A stretch of 6,000 nt of DNA, taken from contig CALPVI020000126.1 of NCBI GenBank assembly GCA_943326975.2, positions 1 through 6,000 on the forward strand, in the 5' to 3' direction. The notes beneath the pieces were generated by a model that saw only the letters and a list, made by a program, of their open reading frames with translations, had not been told where the DNA came from and made no database searches. Below, in pieces: positions 1 to 6,000 of this stretch (positions are counted from its first letter, which is position 1; each line of letters starts with the position of its first letter). Position numbers and translations under genes: made by a program. The DNA is from Actinomyces viscosus (GTDB taxonomy: Bacteria; Bacteroidota; Bacteroidia; Flavobacteriales_D; Crocinitomicaceae).

Positions 1-995
1 ACTAATCTTTTTGTGAAGTCAACATCATTTTCATTCGATATGTTTTTATAAGATGCTACTTGAAAGTACGAACCTTCACTTTTTAGTAATTCGAATCTAC
101 TGTCTTTGATTAAATTTCTAAATAAATCTCTTTTGTCCTGATAAAATGCTCCTAATTCATTTACATTGACTTGTTGCATGTATTCAGCTAAAGCAACTTG
201 TGCCACACTATTTACGCAGAAAACCAAGAATTGATGTACTTTTTTGATTTCGTTCATGATATGTTCCGGCGCAACTAGGTAACCTACTTTCCAACCTGTG
301 ATGTGAAATGTTTTTCCAAAAGATGAAACAACAATTGTTTTCCTAATTAGTTTTTCACGCGTGTTGGCAGAAATATGCTTTTCTTCAAAAGTAATGTATT
401 CATATACTTCATCAGAAAGTAAATATACTTTTGGAAATTTATCTAAAATTGTTTCTAAATTTTCAATATCTGAAAGTTTTAAAATTGTTCCAGAAGGATT
501 ATGTGGGTTGTTCATAATAAGCATAGCTGTTTTATCTGAAAATGCTTTTTCAATTTTATTCCAATCAATTGAAAAATCATCTTCTAAAGAAACATGAACA
601 GGTATACCTCCAGCCAATATGATTGCAGGTTCATAACAATCATAACAAGGGTCAATAATTATTACTTCTTGTCCAGGGTGAACCAATGCTTGAATTGTCG
701 TGTAAATTCCTTGTGTTGCTCCAGCTGTTACTAACAATTCTGTGTTTGGATTCACTGAACGATGGTAGCTTGATTGTATTGTTTTTGCAATTTGTTCTAA
801 TAATGGTCCATATCCTGCCATTGGTAAATATTGATGAACAGATTGCGTTGAGATAGATTGTAAAATAGAAGTTAATTTCTCATCAACTGGAAAGTTTGGA
901 AATCCTTGGGATAAATTAATTGCGTTATGTTCGTTAGCTAATTTCGACATTACTGTAAAAATAGTAGTGCCTACATTTGGAAGTTTTGAAGTCAT
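1..995 (-). CDS. Methionine aminotransferase, YbdL-type PLP enzyme (3' end outside window)
   Basis: This is a fold-type I PLP-dependent aminotransferase expected to move the amino group of methionine (or similar amino acids) to a 2-oxo acid in the cytoplasm. I translated the minus strand from 995 down to 1 and found no stop: 331 codons plus two bases, so roughly the last 50 residues of a family of about 380 are missing. Visible motifs are INLSQGFP (residues 26-33), TAGATQG (90-96, cofactor phosphate region), DPCYD (115-119), NNPHNPSGT (162-170, with PLP-contacting Asn166), SDEVYE (194-199, with Asp195 for the pyridine nitrogen) and SSFGKTFHITGWKVGY (224-239, with Schiff-base Lys228). The order and wording closely resemble remembered E. 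coli YbdL. The C-terminal substrate-carboxylate arginine lies beyond the window. The start is fixed by an in-frame stop at 1019-1017 with no other ATG between. Substrate preference (methionine versus aromatic or kynurenine) is inferred from family resemblance only. Confidence 0.93.
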   Translation of the reverse strand, partial: MTSKLPNVGTTIFTVMSKLANEHNAINLSQGFPNFPVDEKLTSILQSISTQSVHQYLPMAGYGPLLEQIAKTIQSSYHRSVNPNTELLVTAGATQGIYTTIQALVHPGQEVIIIDPCYDCYEPAIILAGGIPVHVSLEDDFSIDWNKIEKAFSDKTAMLIMNNPHNPSGTILKLSDIENLETILDKFPKVYLLSDEVYEYITFEEKHISANTREKLIRKTIVVSSFGKTFHITGWKVGYLVAPEHIMNEIKKVHQFLVFCVNSVAQVALAEYMQQVNVNELGAFYQDKRDLFRNLIKDSRFELLKSEGSYFQVASYKNISNENDVDFTKRL

Positions 996-1019
996 ATGTT
1001 TGTTCTTGAATCTGAATTA

Positions 1020-1027
1020 CAAATATA
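1020..1027 (-). promoter_or_regulatory. Candidate -7 promoter box of the aminotransferase gene
   Basis: On the minus strand these bases read TATATTTG, a full match to the Bacteroidota -7 consensus TAnnTTTG. A TTAG at 1050-1047 lies 19 bp upstream and is an acceptable -33 element. Transcription would start about 15-20 bases before the ATG at 995, giving a very short leader. There is no Shine-Dalgarno motif before that ATG; the leader is A-rich, as usual in this phylum. The match is seen in the sequence; promoter activity is inferred. Confidence 0.6.
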
Positions 1028-1078
1028 AAGATGTATTAGGAATTTACTAAAATACCATTCAGGTATTATTCTAAAGAT

Positions 1079-1086
1079 TAACTTTA
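1079..1086 (+). promoter_or_regulatory. Weak candidate -7 box of the small lipoprotein gene
   Basis: The bases read TAACTTTA, seven of eight positions of the window's TAnnTTTG pattern with the final G missing. They lie 15 bp before the ATG at 1102. No TTG is seen at the expected -33 distance; the nearest is TTC at 1058-1060. It would be back to back with the promoter serving the divergent aminotransferase gene. Confidence 0.35.
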
Positions 1087-1101
1087 ACAAAAATTTAAAC
1101 A

Positions 1102-1359
1102 ATGAAATTATCAGTTCTTTTTGGAATAGTTGCTCTTGTTCTTTTTTCATGTGGATCAAAAGATGAGCAATTTTGTGAATGTATGAAAGTAGGAGAAGAA
1201 TTCAATCAAACATCAAAAGAAATTTTAGTAAAAGGTGAATCTTCCAAATTAGTAGCAAAATTTAAGGCTTTAAAATCTAAAAAAGAGAAAGTATGTAAAA
1301 AGTACGAAACGATGGGTGGTAAGGAGATGTTGGAGCGTAAAGCAGAATGCGCTGAATAA
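1102..1359 (+). CDS. Small predicted lipoprotein with four cysteines, function unknown
   Basis: I do not recognise this 85-residue protein. It starts with one lysine and a hydrophobic stretch (residues 3-15) ending in the lipobox-like LFSC, so signal peptidase II is predicted to cut before Cys17 and leave a 69-residue lipid-anchored protein in the envelope. The residues after the lipidated cysteine (GSKDEQ) are charged, and in Bacteroidota such a patch can direct lipoproteins to the cell surface; that is inference. The mature part is lysine- and glutamate-rich, probably helical, and has four further cysteines: Cys25 and Cys27 in a CECMK motif, then Cys65 and Cys83. This would allow two disulphides or a metal site. 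The gene is 64 bp upstream of prs on the same strand, but prs has its own good promoter, so a shared job is not implied. The coding call rests on the coherent lipoprotein signal. Confidence 0.78.
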   Translation: MKLSVLFGIVALVLFSCGSKDEQFCECMKVGEEFNQTSKEILVKGESSKLVAKFKALKSKKEKVCKKYETMGGKEMLERKAECAE

Positions 1360-1395
1360 TTTTCTGAAATACGTTTAGTTTACGTCTAATTTTCA

Positions 1396-1403
1396 TATCT
1401 TTG
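1396..1403 (+). promoter_or_regulatory. Candidate -7 promoter box of the prs-rplY unit
   Basis: TATCTTTG is a full match to the Bacteroidota -7 consensus TAnnTTTG. The region where a -33 element should sit (about 1373-1378) reads GTTTAG, lacking a clean TTG. Transcription would begin about 15 bases before the prs ATG. The box sits between the lipoprotein stop and prs, suggesting that prs-rplY is expressed independently of the lipoprotein gene. Confidence 0.6.
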
Positions 1404-1423
1404 CACTTTCAAAATTAAGAATC

Positions 1424-2359
1424 ATGTCTGTTGAAGTAAAAATATTTTCCGGAAGAGCTACATTAGATTTAGCTGGTAAAATTGCGAAAAGCTATGGCTT
1501 ATCCCTTGGAGATGTTAAAGTTACAGATTTCAGTGATGGAGAATTTCAACCATCTTTTGAAGAAACAGTAAGAGGGAAAGATGTATTTATAATACAATCT
1601 ACTATGCCTCCTGCAGATAATCTTTTTGAATTATTATTAATGGTAGATGCTGCAAAAAGAGCATCAGCTAGAAAAATTATAGCAGTAATTCCTTATTTTG
1701 GATTTGCTCGTCAAGATAGAAAAGACAAACCAAGAGTTGCTATCGGTGCAAAATTGGTTGCAAATATGTTAATGGCTGCTGGAGTTAATCGTTTAATGAC
1801 GATGGATTTACATGCAGATCAAATACAAGGTTTCTTTGAAGTTCCTGTAGATCATTTATTTGCATCTACAATTTTTTACAAAGAAATGGAAGCATTGAAT
1901 ACAGGTGATTTAGTAATTGCTGCACCAGATGCAGGAGGAGCGAAAAGAGCGAATTCATATGCTAAAAAATTAGATGTTGGTTTAGCTTTATGTCACAAAT
2001 CTCGTAAGAAAGCAAATGAAGTTGCTGAAATGACGGTGATAGGTGATGTTGAAGGTAAAGATGTTATTTTGGTTGATGATATGTGCGATACTGCAGGTAC
2101 ATTAACAAAAGCAGCAGATTTATTTATGGAAAAAGGAGCAAAAAGTGTAAGAGCTTTCTGTACACATGCAATCCTTTCAGGTCCAGCTTATGAAAGAATT
2201 GAAAAATCTTCATTGACTGAATTAATTGTAACAGATACAATTCCATTGAAACAACAAAGTAGTAAGATTCGTGTTTTATCCGTAGCAGATTTGTTTGCTG
2301 ACATCATTCACGGAATGGTAAACAATGAATCAATTAGTTCACATTTTATAATCTCATAA
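1424..2359 (+). CDS. prs: Ribose-phosphate pyrophosphokinase (PRPP synthetase)
   Basis: The enzyme transfers pyrophosphate from ATP to ribose 5-phosphate in the cytoplasm, making PRPP for purine, pyrimidine, NAD, histidine and tryptophan synthesis. At 311 residues it has the normal class I length. Landmarks are SDGE near the N terminus (37-40), the ATP loop FGFARQDRKDKPR (92-104), MDLHADQIQGFF (127-138) with catalytic-type His130, PDAGGAKRA (168-176), the mobile catalytic loop around Lys192 and Arg194, and the ribose-phosphate/PRPP loop VDDMCDTAGTL (217-227). The ATP loop reads RKDKPRVAIGAK rather than the RKARSREPITAK of enterobacterial enzymes. The start is supported by alignment with the family N terminus and by the promoter just upstream. 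There is no Shine-Dalgarno motif. It is followed after 10 bp by rplY, so the two are very probably co-transcribed. Confidence 0.97.
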   Translation: MSVEVKIFSGRATLDLAGKIAKSYGLSLGDVKVTDFSDGEFQPSFEETVRGKDVFIIQSTMPPADNLFELLLMVDAAKRASARKIIAVIPYFGFARQDRKDKPRVAIGAKLVANMLMAAGVNRLMTMDLHADQIQGFFEVPVDHLFASTIFYKEMEALNTGDLVIAAPDAGGAKRANSYAKKLDVGLALCHKSRKKANEVAEMTVIGDVEGKDVILVDDMCDTAGTLTKAADLFMEKGAKSVRAFCTHAILSGPAYERIEKSSLTELIVTDTIPLKQQSSKIRVLSVADLFADIIHGMVNNESISSHFIIS

Positions 2360-2369
2360 ATAAATAAAA

Positions 2370-2981
2370 ATGAAAAAAGCACAATTGAGCGGTTCGGTTA
2401 GAGCGAACGTAGGGAAAAAGGATGCTGCCCTTACAAGAAATTCAGGGTTAGTTCCGTGTGTAGTTTACGGATCAGGTGAACAAACTCACTTTTCTGTAAA
2501 AGATATTGATATCGAAAGAATCGTATTTTCTCCAGATGTTTATCAAGTGGAATTAGATATTGAAGGTAAAAAAGTAACAGGTGTTATTCGTGAATTACAA
2601 CAACACCCACTTACAGGTAAAGTTCAACACGTTGACTTCTTACAATTAGAGGATAACAGACCTGTAAGAGTTGAATTACCAGTTCGTATCGTTGGATCTG
2701 CTAAAGGAGTAATGAGCGGTGGTAAATTAATGCAAGCTTACCGTCGTTTAAGAGTTGTTGGTTTACCAGCTGCTTTACCAGAATCTATTACTTTAAATGT
2801 ATCAAGTTTAAAAATCGGTAAATCTATCCGTGTTGGTAATATCAACATCCCAGGAGTTACGATTTTAGATCCACATGCATCTGTAGTAGTTTCAGTTCGT
2901 ATGGCTCGTGGTGCTGTTAAACCAGTTGAGACTGACGATGAAGAAGAAGAAGTTGTTGACTTTGTAGTTTTAGATAAATAA
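2370..2981 (+). CDS. rplY: 50S ribosomal protein L25, CTC/TL5 two-domain form
   Basis: This protein binds 5S rRNA in the large ribosomal subunit. Its 203 residues match the long form found in many bacteria (general stress protein CTC of Bacillus, TL5 of Thermus), unlike the roughly 94-residue single-domain E. coli L25. The N-terminal 5S rRNA-binding domain (about 1-92) has the RNSGLVPCVVYG segment (23-34) and QQHPLTGKVQHVDFLQL (77-93). The C-terminal beta domain (about 95-180) includes VRIVGSAKGVMSGG (105-118), LPESITLNVSSLKIGKSI (136-153) and DPHASVVVSV (168-177). The tail is strongly acidic (DDEEEE, 189-194) and probably disordered. The ATG follows the prs stop by 10 bp in an A-rich stretch, and an intrinsic terminator lies 26 bp after the stop, so rplY is the last gene of the prs unit. 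Whether it has a stress role, as Ctc does, cannot be judged here. Confidence 0.96.
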   Translation: MKKAQLSGSVRANVGKKDAALTRNSGLVPCVVYGSGEQTHFSVKDIDIERIVFSPDVYQVELDIEGKKVTGVIRELQQHPLTGKVQHVDFLQLEDNRPVRVELPVRIVGSAKGVMSGGKLMQAYRRLRVVGLPAALPESITLNVSSLKIGKSIRVGNINIPGVTILDPHASVVVSVRMARGAVKPVETDDEEEEVVDFVVLDK

Positions 2982-3007
2982 GACTCAAATCAATCAAAAT
3001 TAAAATT

Positions 3008-3037
3008 AAAGCTGTCCAATTGGGCAGCTTTTTTTTT
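3008..3037 (+). terminator. Intrinsic terminator of the prs-rplY operon
   Basis: A 10-bp stem (3008-3017 with 3022-3031, one G-U wobble) closes an AATT loop and runs into a run of nine T (3029-3037). The stem core is GCTG(T)CC / GG(G)CAGC. It lies 26 bp after the rplY stop and points the same way. The first stem arm begins with AAA, so the structure could also act in part on the other strand, but no gene converges from the right. This is a textbook rho-independent terminator. Confidence 0.9.
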
Positions 3038-3102
3038 GATCAAAATTCTAGGTTATCATTTGTCAACCTTCAGTATACTATTATTCTTTATTACTTTTCG
3101 AA

Positions 3103-3125
3103 TAATCAGTTACTAAGTCTGATTA
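3103..3125 (+). repeat. Inverted repeat in the rplY-ileS intergenic region
   Basis: TAATCAG (3103-3109) and CTGATTA (3119-3125) are exact inverted copies separated by nine bases; the spacer itself holds ACT-A-AGT, which extends the dyad symmetry. No T-run follows, so it does not look like a second terminator. It could be a protein-binding site, a leader hairpin if transcription starts upstream, or chance in AT-rich DNA. The rest of 3038-3274 shows no supportable gene, tRNA, or T-box-like leader. Confidence 0.4.
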
Positions 3126-3219
3126 GTTTAAGAAAACTCTTTATGCCTTTTATGGTTCATTTCATTTAAAACCAATCACAAAATTCATTAACATTTTACC
3201 ACCTCGAAGCAACATTCGC

Positions 3220-3237
3220 ATAGATTCTGAAATCTAT
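3220..3237 (+). repeat. Palindrome just upstream of the ileS -7 box
   Basis: ATAGATT (3220-3226) and AATCTAT (3231-3237) are perfect 7-bp inverted copies around CTGA. The dyad ends four bases before the candidate -7 box at 3242 and covers much of the stretch between that box and the expected -33 position, where an operator could affect polymerase binding. Symmetry is seen; regulatory function is inference. Confidence 0.45.
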
Positions 3238-3241
3238 TTAT

Positions 3242-3249
3242 TATCTTCG
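3242..3249 (+). promoter_or_regulatory. Candidate -7 promoter box of ileS
   Basis: TATCTTCG matches seven of eight positions of the TAnnTTTG pattern. It lies 25 bp before the ileS ATG, giving a predicted leader of about 20 bases, similar to the other genes here. No TTG is seen at the expected -33 distance, where a palindrome is found instead. Confidence 0.45.
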
Positions 3250-3274
3250 TAATTCGTAAAATTTACACAACGAA

Positions 3275-6000
3275 ATGAGCCAAAAATATCAAGAATACAA
3301 AGGGTTAAACTTACCTAACGTAGCACAAACAGTTTTAGAAAAGTGGGAGCAAGAGAAAGTTTTTGAAAAATCGATTTCTACTCGTGATGAAGATAAACAA
3401 TATGTGTTTTTTGAAGGACCGCCATCTGCAAATGGTCTTCCTGGAATTCACCACGTTATGGCTCGTTCTATTAAAGATATTTTTTGTCGCTATAAAACGT
3501 TGAAAGGATTTCAAGTTAAACGTAAAGCAGGTTGGGATACACACGGACTTCCAGTGGAGTTAGGTGTTGAAAAAGAATTAGGCATTACGAAAGAAGATAT
3601 CGGATCTAAAATATCTGTTGATGATTACAACAAAGCGTGTAAAGAAGCAGTAATGCGTTACACAGATATTTGGAATGATTTGACACACAAAATGGGTTAC
3701 TGGGTAGATATGGAAGACCCATACATTACTTACGAACCAAAATACATGGAATCTGTTTGGTGGTTATTAGGTCAATTATACGAGAAAAATTTAATATACA
3801 AAGGATATACAATTCAACCATACTCACCAAAAGCAGGTACAGGTTTATCTTCACACGAGTTAAACCAACCAGGCTGTTACCGAGATGTGAAAGATACAAC
3901 GGTTGTTGCACAATTTAAGGTGGTTGATGGACAGAAATTACCATTCGGTGATGCCGTAGAGACGTCATTAATGACATCCCTATTGGCATGGACGACAACC
4001 CCATGGACATTACCATCAAATACAGCATTGTGTGTTGGACCAAAAATTGAATATGTATTGGTGAAATCATTCAACCAATATACACACGAACCAATCAAAG
4101 TGATTTTAGCGAAGAATTTGGTTGGTTATCAATTTTCAAAAGGATTTGTTGCAGTTGAAAATGAAAGCGAATTAAATTATACAAAAGGAGATAAACAAAT
4201 ACCATATTTCATTGCTGGTGAATGTATTGGAACAGATTTAGTTGGAATTCAATATGAGCAATTAATGCCATATGCTTTGCCTGCTGAAACACCAGAAAAA
4301 GCATTCTATGTAATCAGTGGTGATTTCGTTACTACAAGTGATGGTACTGGTATCGTTCACATAGCACCTACATTTGGTGCAGATGATGCGAGAGTTGCAA
4401 CTGAATCAGGAATACCTGCAATGTTGGTAGCGGACGAAAAAGGAAACTTAGTTCCGTTGGTTGATTTAACAGGTCGTTTCAGAACTGAAATAAAAGATGA
4501 GGTTTTCGGTTTATCACAAGAATACGTGAAAGCAGATTACTTGACAGATGATGAAAAAGCAACTGAATTAGCTATTCAAAAAGAAAATTTAAAATCAATT
4601 ATACCGGATTTAAAAGCTTATATGTCAGTTGATGAACGTATCGCTCTTAAATTAAAGATTGAAAATAAAGCATTCAAGATTGAGAAGTACGAACACAGTT
4701 ACCCACACTGTTGGAGAACGGATAAATCTGTTTTATATTACCCATTAGATTCTTGGTTCATTCGAGTAACAGATGTGAAAGATAGAATGATTGAATTAAA
4801 CAACACAATTAACTGGAAACCAGAATCTACAGGTTCAGGTCGTTTCGGGAAATGGTTGGAAAATGTAAATGATTGGAATTTATCGCGTTCTCGTTATTGG
4901 GGTATTCCAATACCAATTTGGTCTTCTGCTGAGGGTGATGAGCGCATCATTATTTCTTCAGTTGAACAGTTGAAAGCAGAATGTGAGAAAGCAGTTCAAG
5001 CAGGAGTGATGGACTCAAATCCATTGGCGGATTTCGTTGTAGGTGATATGTCGAAAGAGAACTATGCGAAAATTGATTTACATAAAAACTATGTAGATAC
5101 AATTACATTGGTTTCTGCTTCTGGAAAACCGATGAAACGTGAATCAGACTTAATTGATGTTTGGTTTGATTCAGGAGCGATGCCTTATGCGCAATGGCAT
5201 TACCCGTTTGAAAACAAAGATTTAATCGACAATAGAAAAGGTTATCCAGGTGATTTCATTGCGGAAGGAGTAGATCAAACTCGTGGTTGGTTCTATACTT
5301 TACATGCAATTGCTACGATGGTATTTGATTCTGTAGCTTATAAAAATGTAGTTTCTAACGGATTGGTATTAGACAAAAACGGTCAAAAAATGTCGAAACG
5401 TTTAGGGAATGCCATCGATCCTTTTACAACGTTAGAGAAATACGGACCAGATGCGACACGTTGGTACATGATTACAAACGCGCAACCTTGGGATAACTTA
5501 AAGTTTGATTTAGAAGGTATTACAGAAGTTCAACGTAAATTCTTTGGTACACTTTACAATACGTATTCGTTCTTTACATTGTATGCAAATATTGATGGAT
5601 TTGATTATTCAACTCCAGATGTTGCTTGGAATGAAAGACCAGAAATCGATCGTTGGATTTTATCAAAATTAAATTCATTGATCAAAGAAGTAGATGAAGC
5701 ATTTGAAATCTATGAACCAACAAAAGCTGGACGTTTGATTCAAGAATTTGTTTCAGATCAATTGTCTAACTGGTACGTACGTTTATGTAGAAGACGTTTC
5801 TGGAAAGGAGATTTTACAACAGATAAGATATCTGCTTACCAAACATTATATACGTGTTTAGAAACAGTGGCAATATTAGGTTCGCCGATTGCTCCGTTCT
5901 TCATGGATCAATTGTTCTCTGATTTAAACGCTGTTACAAATAGACATGCAGCTACTTCAGTACATTTAGCTGATTTCCCGAAAGTGAATGAAGCATTGAT
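3275..6000 (+). CDS. ileS: Isoleucyl-tRNA synthetase, IleRS2-like with GIHH signature (3' end outside window)
   Basis: This class I synthetase activates isoleucine with ATP, charges tRNA-Ile and hydrolyses mischarged valine. The frame is open from the ATG to the window end, 908 codons plus two bases; Bacteroidota IleRS is usually about 1,100-1,150 residues, so part of the anticodon-binding and C-terminal region is missing. An in-frame stop at 3257-3259 with no other ATG fixes the start. Landmarks are FFEGPPSANGLPGIHHVMAR (45-64), where GIHH (57-60) replaces HIGH; AGWDTHGLPVE (85-95); the CP1 editing motifs WTTTPWTLPSNT (239-250) and GTGIVHIAPTFGADD (357-371); SYPHCWRTD (475-483); WNLSRSRYWGIPIP (534-547); DVWFDSG (628-634); FIAEGVDQTRGWFY (661-674); and KMSKRLGN (705-712). 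The N-terminal part of the anticodon-binding domain follows from about 745, including SNWYVRLCRRRFW (831-843). The eukaryote-like wording of the motifs favours the IleRS2 type. Confidence 0.97.
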   Translation, partial: MSQKYQEYKGLNLPNVAQTVLEKWEQEKVFEKSISTRDEDKQYVFFEGPPSANGLPGIHHVMARSIKDIFCRYKTLKGFQVKRKAGWDTHGLPVELGVEKELGITKEDIGSKISVDDYNKACKEAVMRYTDIWNDLTHKMGYWVDMEDPYITYEPKYMESVWWLLGQLYEKNLIYKGYTIQPYSPKAGTGLSSHELNQPGCYRDVKDTTVVAQFKVVDGQKLPFGDAVETSLMTSLLAWTTTPWTLPSNTALCVGPKIEYVLVKSFNQYTHEPIKVILAKNLVGYQFSKGFVAVENESELNYTKGDKQIPYFIAGECIGTDLVGIQYEQLMPYALPAETPEKAFYVISGDFVTTSDGTGIVHIAPTFGADDARVATESGIPAMLVADEKGNLVPLVDLTGRFRTEIKDEVFGLSQEYVKADYLTDDEKATELAIQKENLKSIIPDLKAYMSVDERIALKLKIENKAFKIEKYEHSYPHCWRTDKSVLYYPLDSWFIRVTDVKDRMIELNNTINWKPESTGSGRFGKWLENVNDWNLSRSRYWGIPIPIWSSAEGDERIIISSVEQLKAECEKAVQAGVMDSNPLADFVVGDMSKENYAKIDLHKNYVDTITLVSASGKPMKRESDLIDVWFDSGAMPYAQWHYPFENKDLIDNRKGYPGDFIAEGVDQTRGWFYTLHAIATMVFDSVAYKNVVSNGLVLDKNGQKMSKRLGNAIDPFTTLEKYGPDATRWYMITNAQPWDNLKFDLEGITEVQRKFFGTLYNTYSFFTLYANIDGFDYSTPDVAWNERPEIDRWILSKLNSLIKEVDEAFEIYEPTKAGRLIQEFVSDQLSNWYVRLCRRRFWKGDFTTDKISAYQTLYTCLETVAILGSPIAPFFMDQLFSDLNAVTNRHAATSVHLADFPKVNEAL

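Noticed and set aside
361..597. Plus-strand open frame of 78 codons
   Set aside because: It is antisense to the aminotransferase gene, whose minus-strand frame carries clear PLP-enzyme motifs; the plus-strand translation has no recognisable features.
1371..1389. Short symmetric bases (ACGT...ACGT, TTAG...CTAA) between the lipoprotein gene and prs as a terminator
   Set aside because: The arms are only four bases long, with no stable stem followed by a T-run, so it does not support a terminator.
2940..2951. Run of four GAA codons near the end of rplY as a phase-variable repeat
   Set aside because: It is only four units long and encodes the acidic tail commonly seen in long-form L25 proteins; a change of whole units would keep the frame.
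3038..3274. A T-box leader or other aminoacyl-tRNA-sensing element upstream of ileS
   Set aside because: The inverted repeats are short, I saw no T-box-like motif followed by an antiterminator/terminator pair, and the likely transcription start is only about 20 bases before the ATG.
3335..4098. Three minus-strand open frames (3335-3544, 3726-3911, 3877-4098)
   Set aside because: All are antisense to ileS, which has continuous conserved motifs on the plus strand. None has a promoter-like sequence I could support or a recognisable product.
3275..6000. Possible frameshift or disruption in ileS
   Set aside because: Manual translation from 3275 to 6000 stays open with all expected motifs in order; the gene is incomplete only because the window ends.
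1..6000. Mobile element, defence system, CRISPR array or novel multi-gene system
   Set aside because: All long coding regions are recognisable housekeeping genes, and I saw no terminal repeats, transposase, spacer-repeat pattern or clustered unknown genes.

Overview
The window looks like ordinary chromosomal housekeeping DNA from a member of the Bacteroidota, most likely order Flavobacteriales. Four things point there. The DNA is AT-rich. Candidate promoters fit the Bacteroidota -7 consensus TAnnTTTG, with short 5' leaders. Start codons follow A-rich stretches with no Shine-Dalgarno motif. Prs is followed directly by a CTC-type ribosomal protein L25, an order familiar in this phylum. No mobile element, CRISPR array, tRNA, rRNA or phage gene was seen.

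Layout. Positions 1-995 (minus strand) hold the first 331 codons of a PLP-dependent methionine aminotransferase of the YbdL type; its 3' end lies outside the window. A 106-bp divergent intergenic region carries candidate back-to-back promoters. Positions 1102-1359 (+) encode a small predicted lipoprotein of unknown function with four cysteines in its mature part. A clear promoter at about 1396-1403 then precedes prs (PRPP synthetase, 1424-2359), which is followed 10 bp later by rplY (ribosomal protein L25/CTC, 2370-2981). The prs-rplY unit ends at a strong intrinsic terminator (3008-3037). A 237-bp intergenic region (3038-3274) contains two inverted repeats and a candidate promoter. The window ends inside ileS (isoleucyl-tRNA synthetase), which is open from 3275 to 6000.

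Functional themes. PRPP synthetase supplies nucleotide, histidine and tryptophan synthesis, L25 binds 5S rRNA, and IleRS charges tRNA-Ile, so the right-hand two thirds is translation and nucleotide metabolism. The aminotransferase and the lipoprotein show no evident functional link to them.

I found no convincing undescribed multi-gene system. The most noteworthy feature is the IleRS active site: the class I HIGH signature reads GIHH (residues 57-60), with the first and third positions swapped, a variant I recall being linked to mupirocin hyper-resistance in IleRS2-type enzymes. The small cysteine-containing lipoprotein and the palindrome at the ileS promoter are secondary points.
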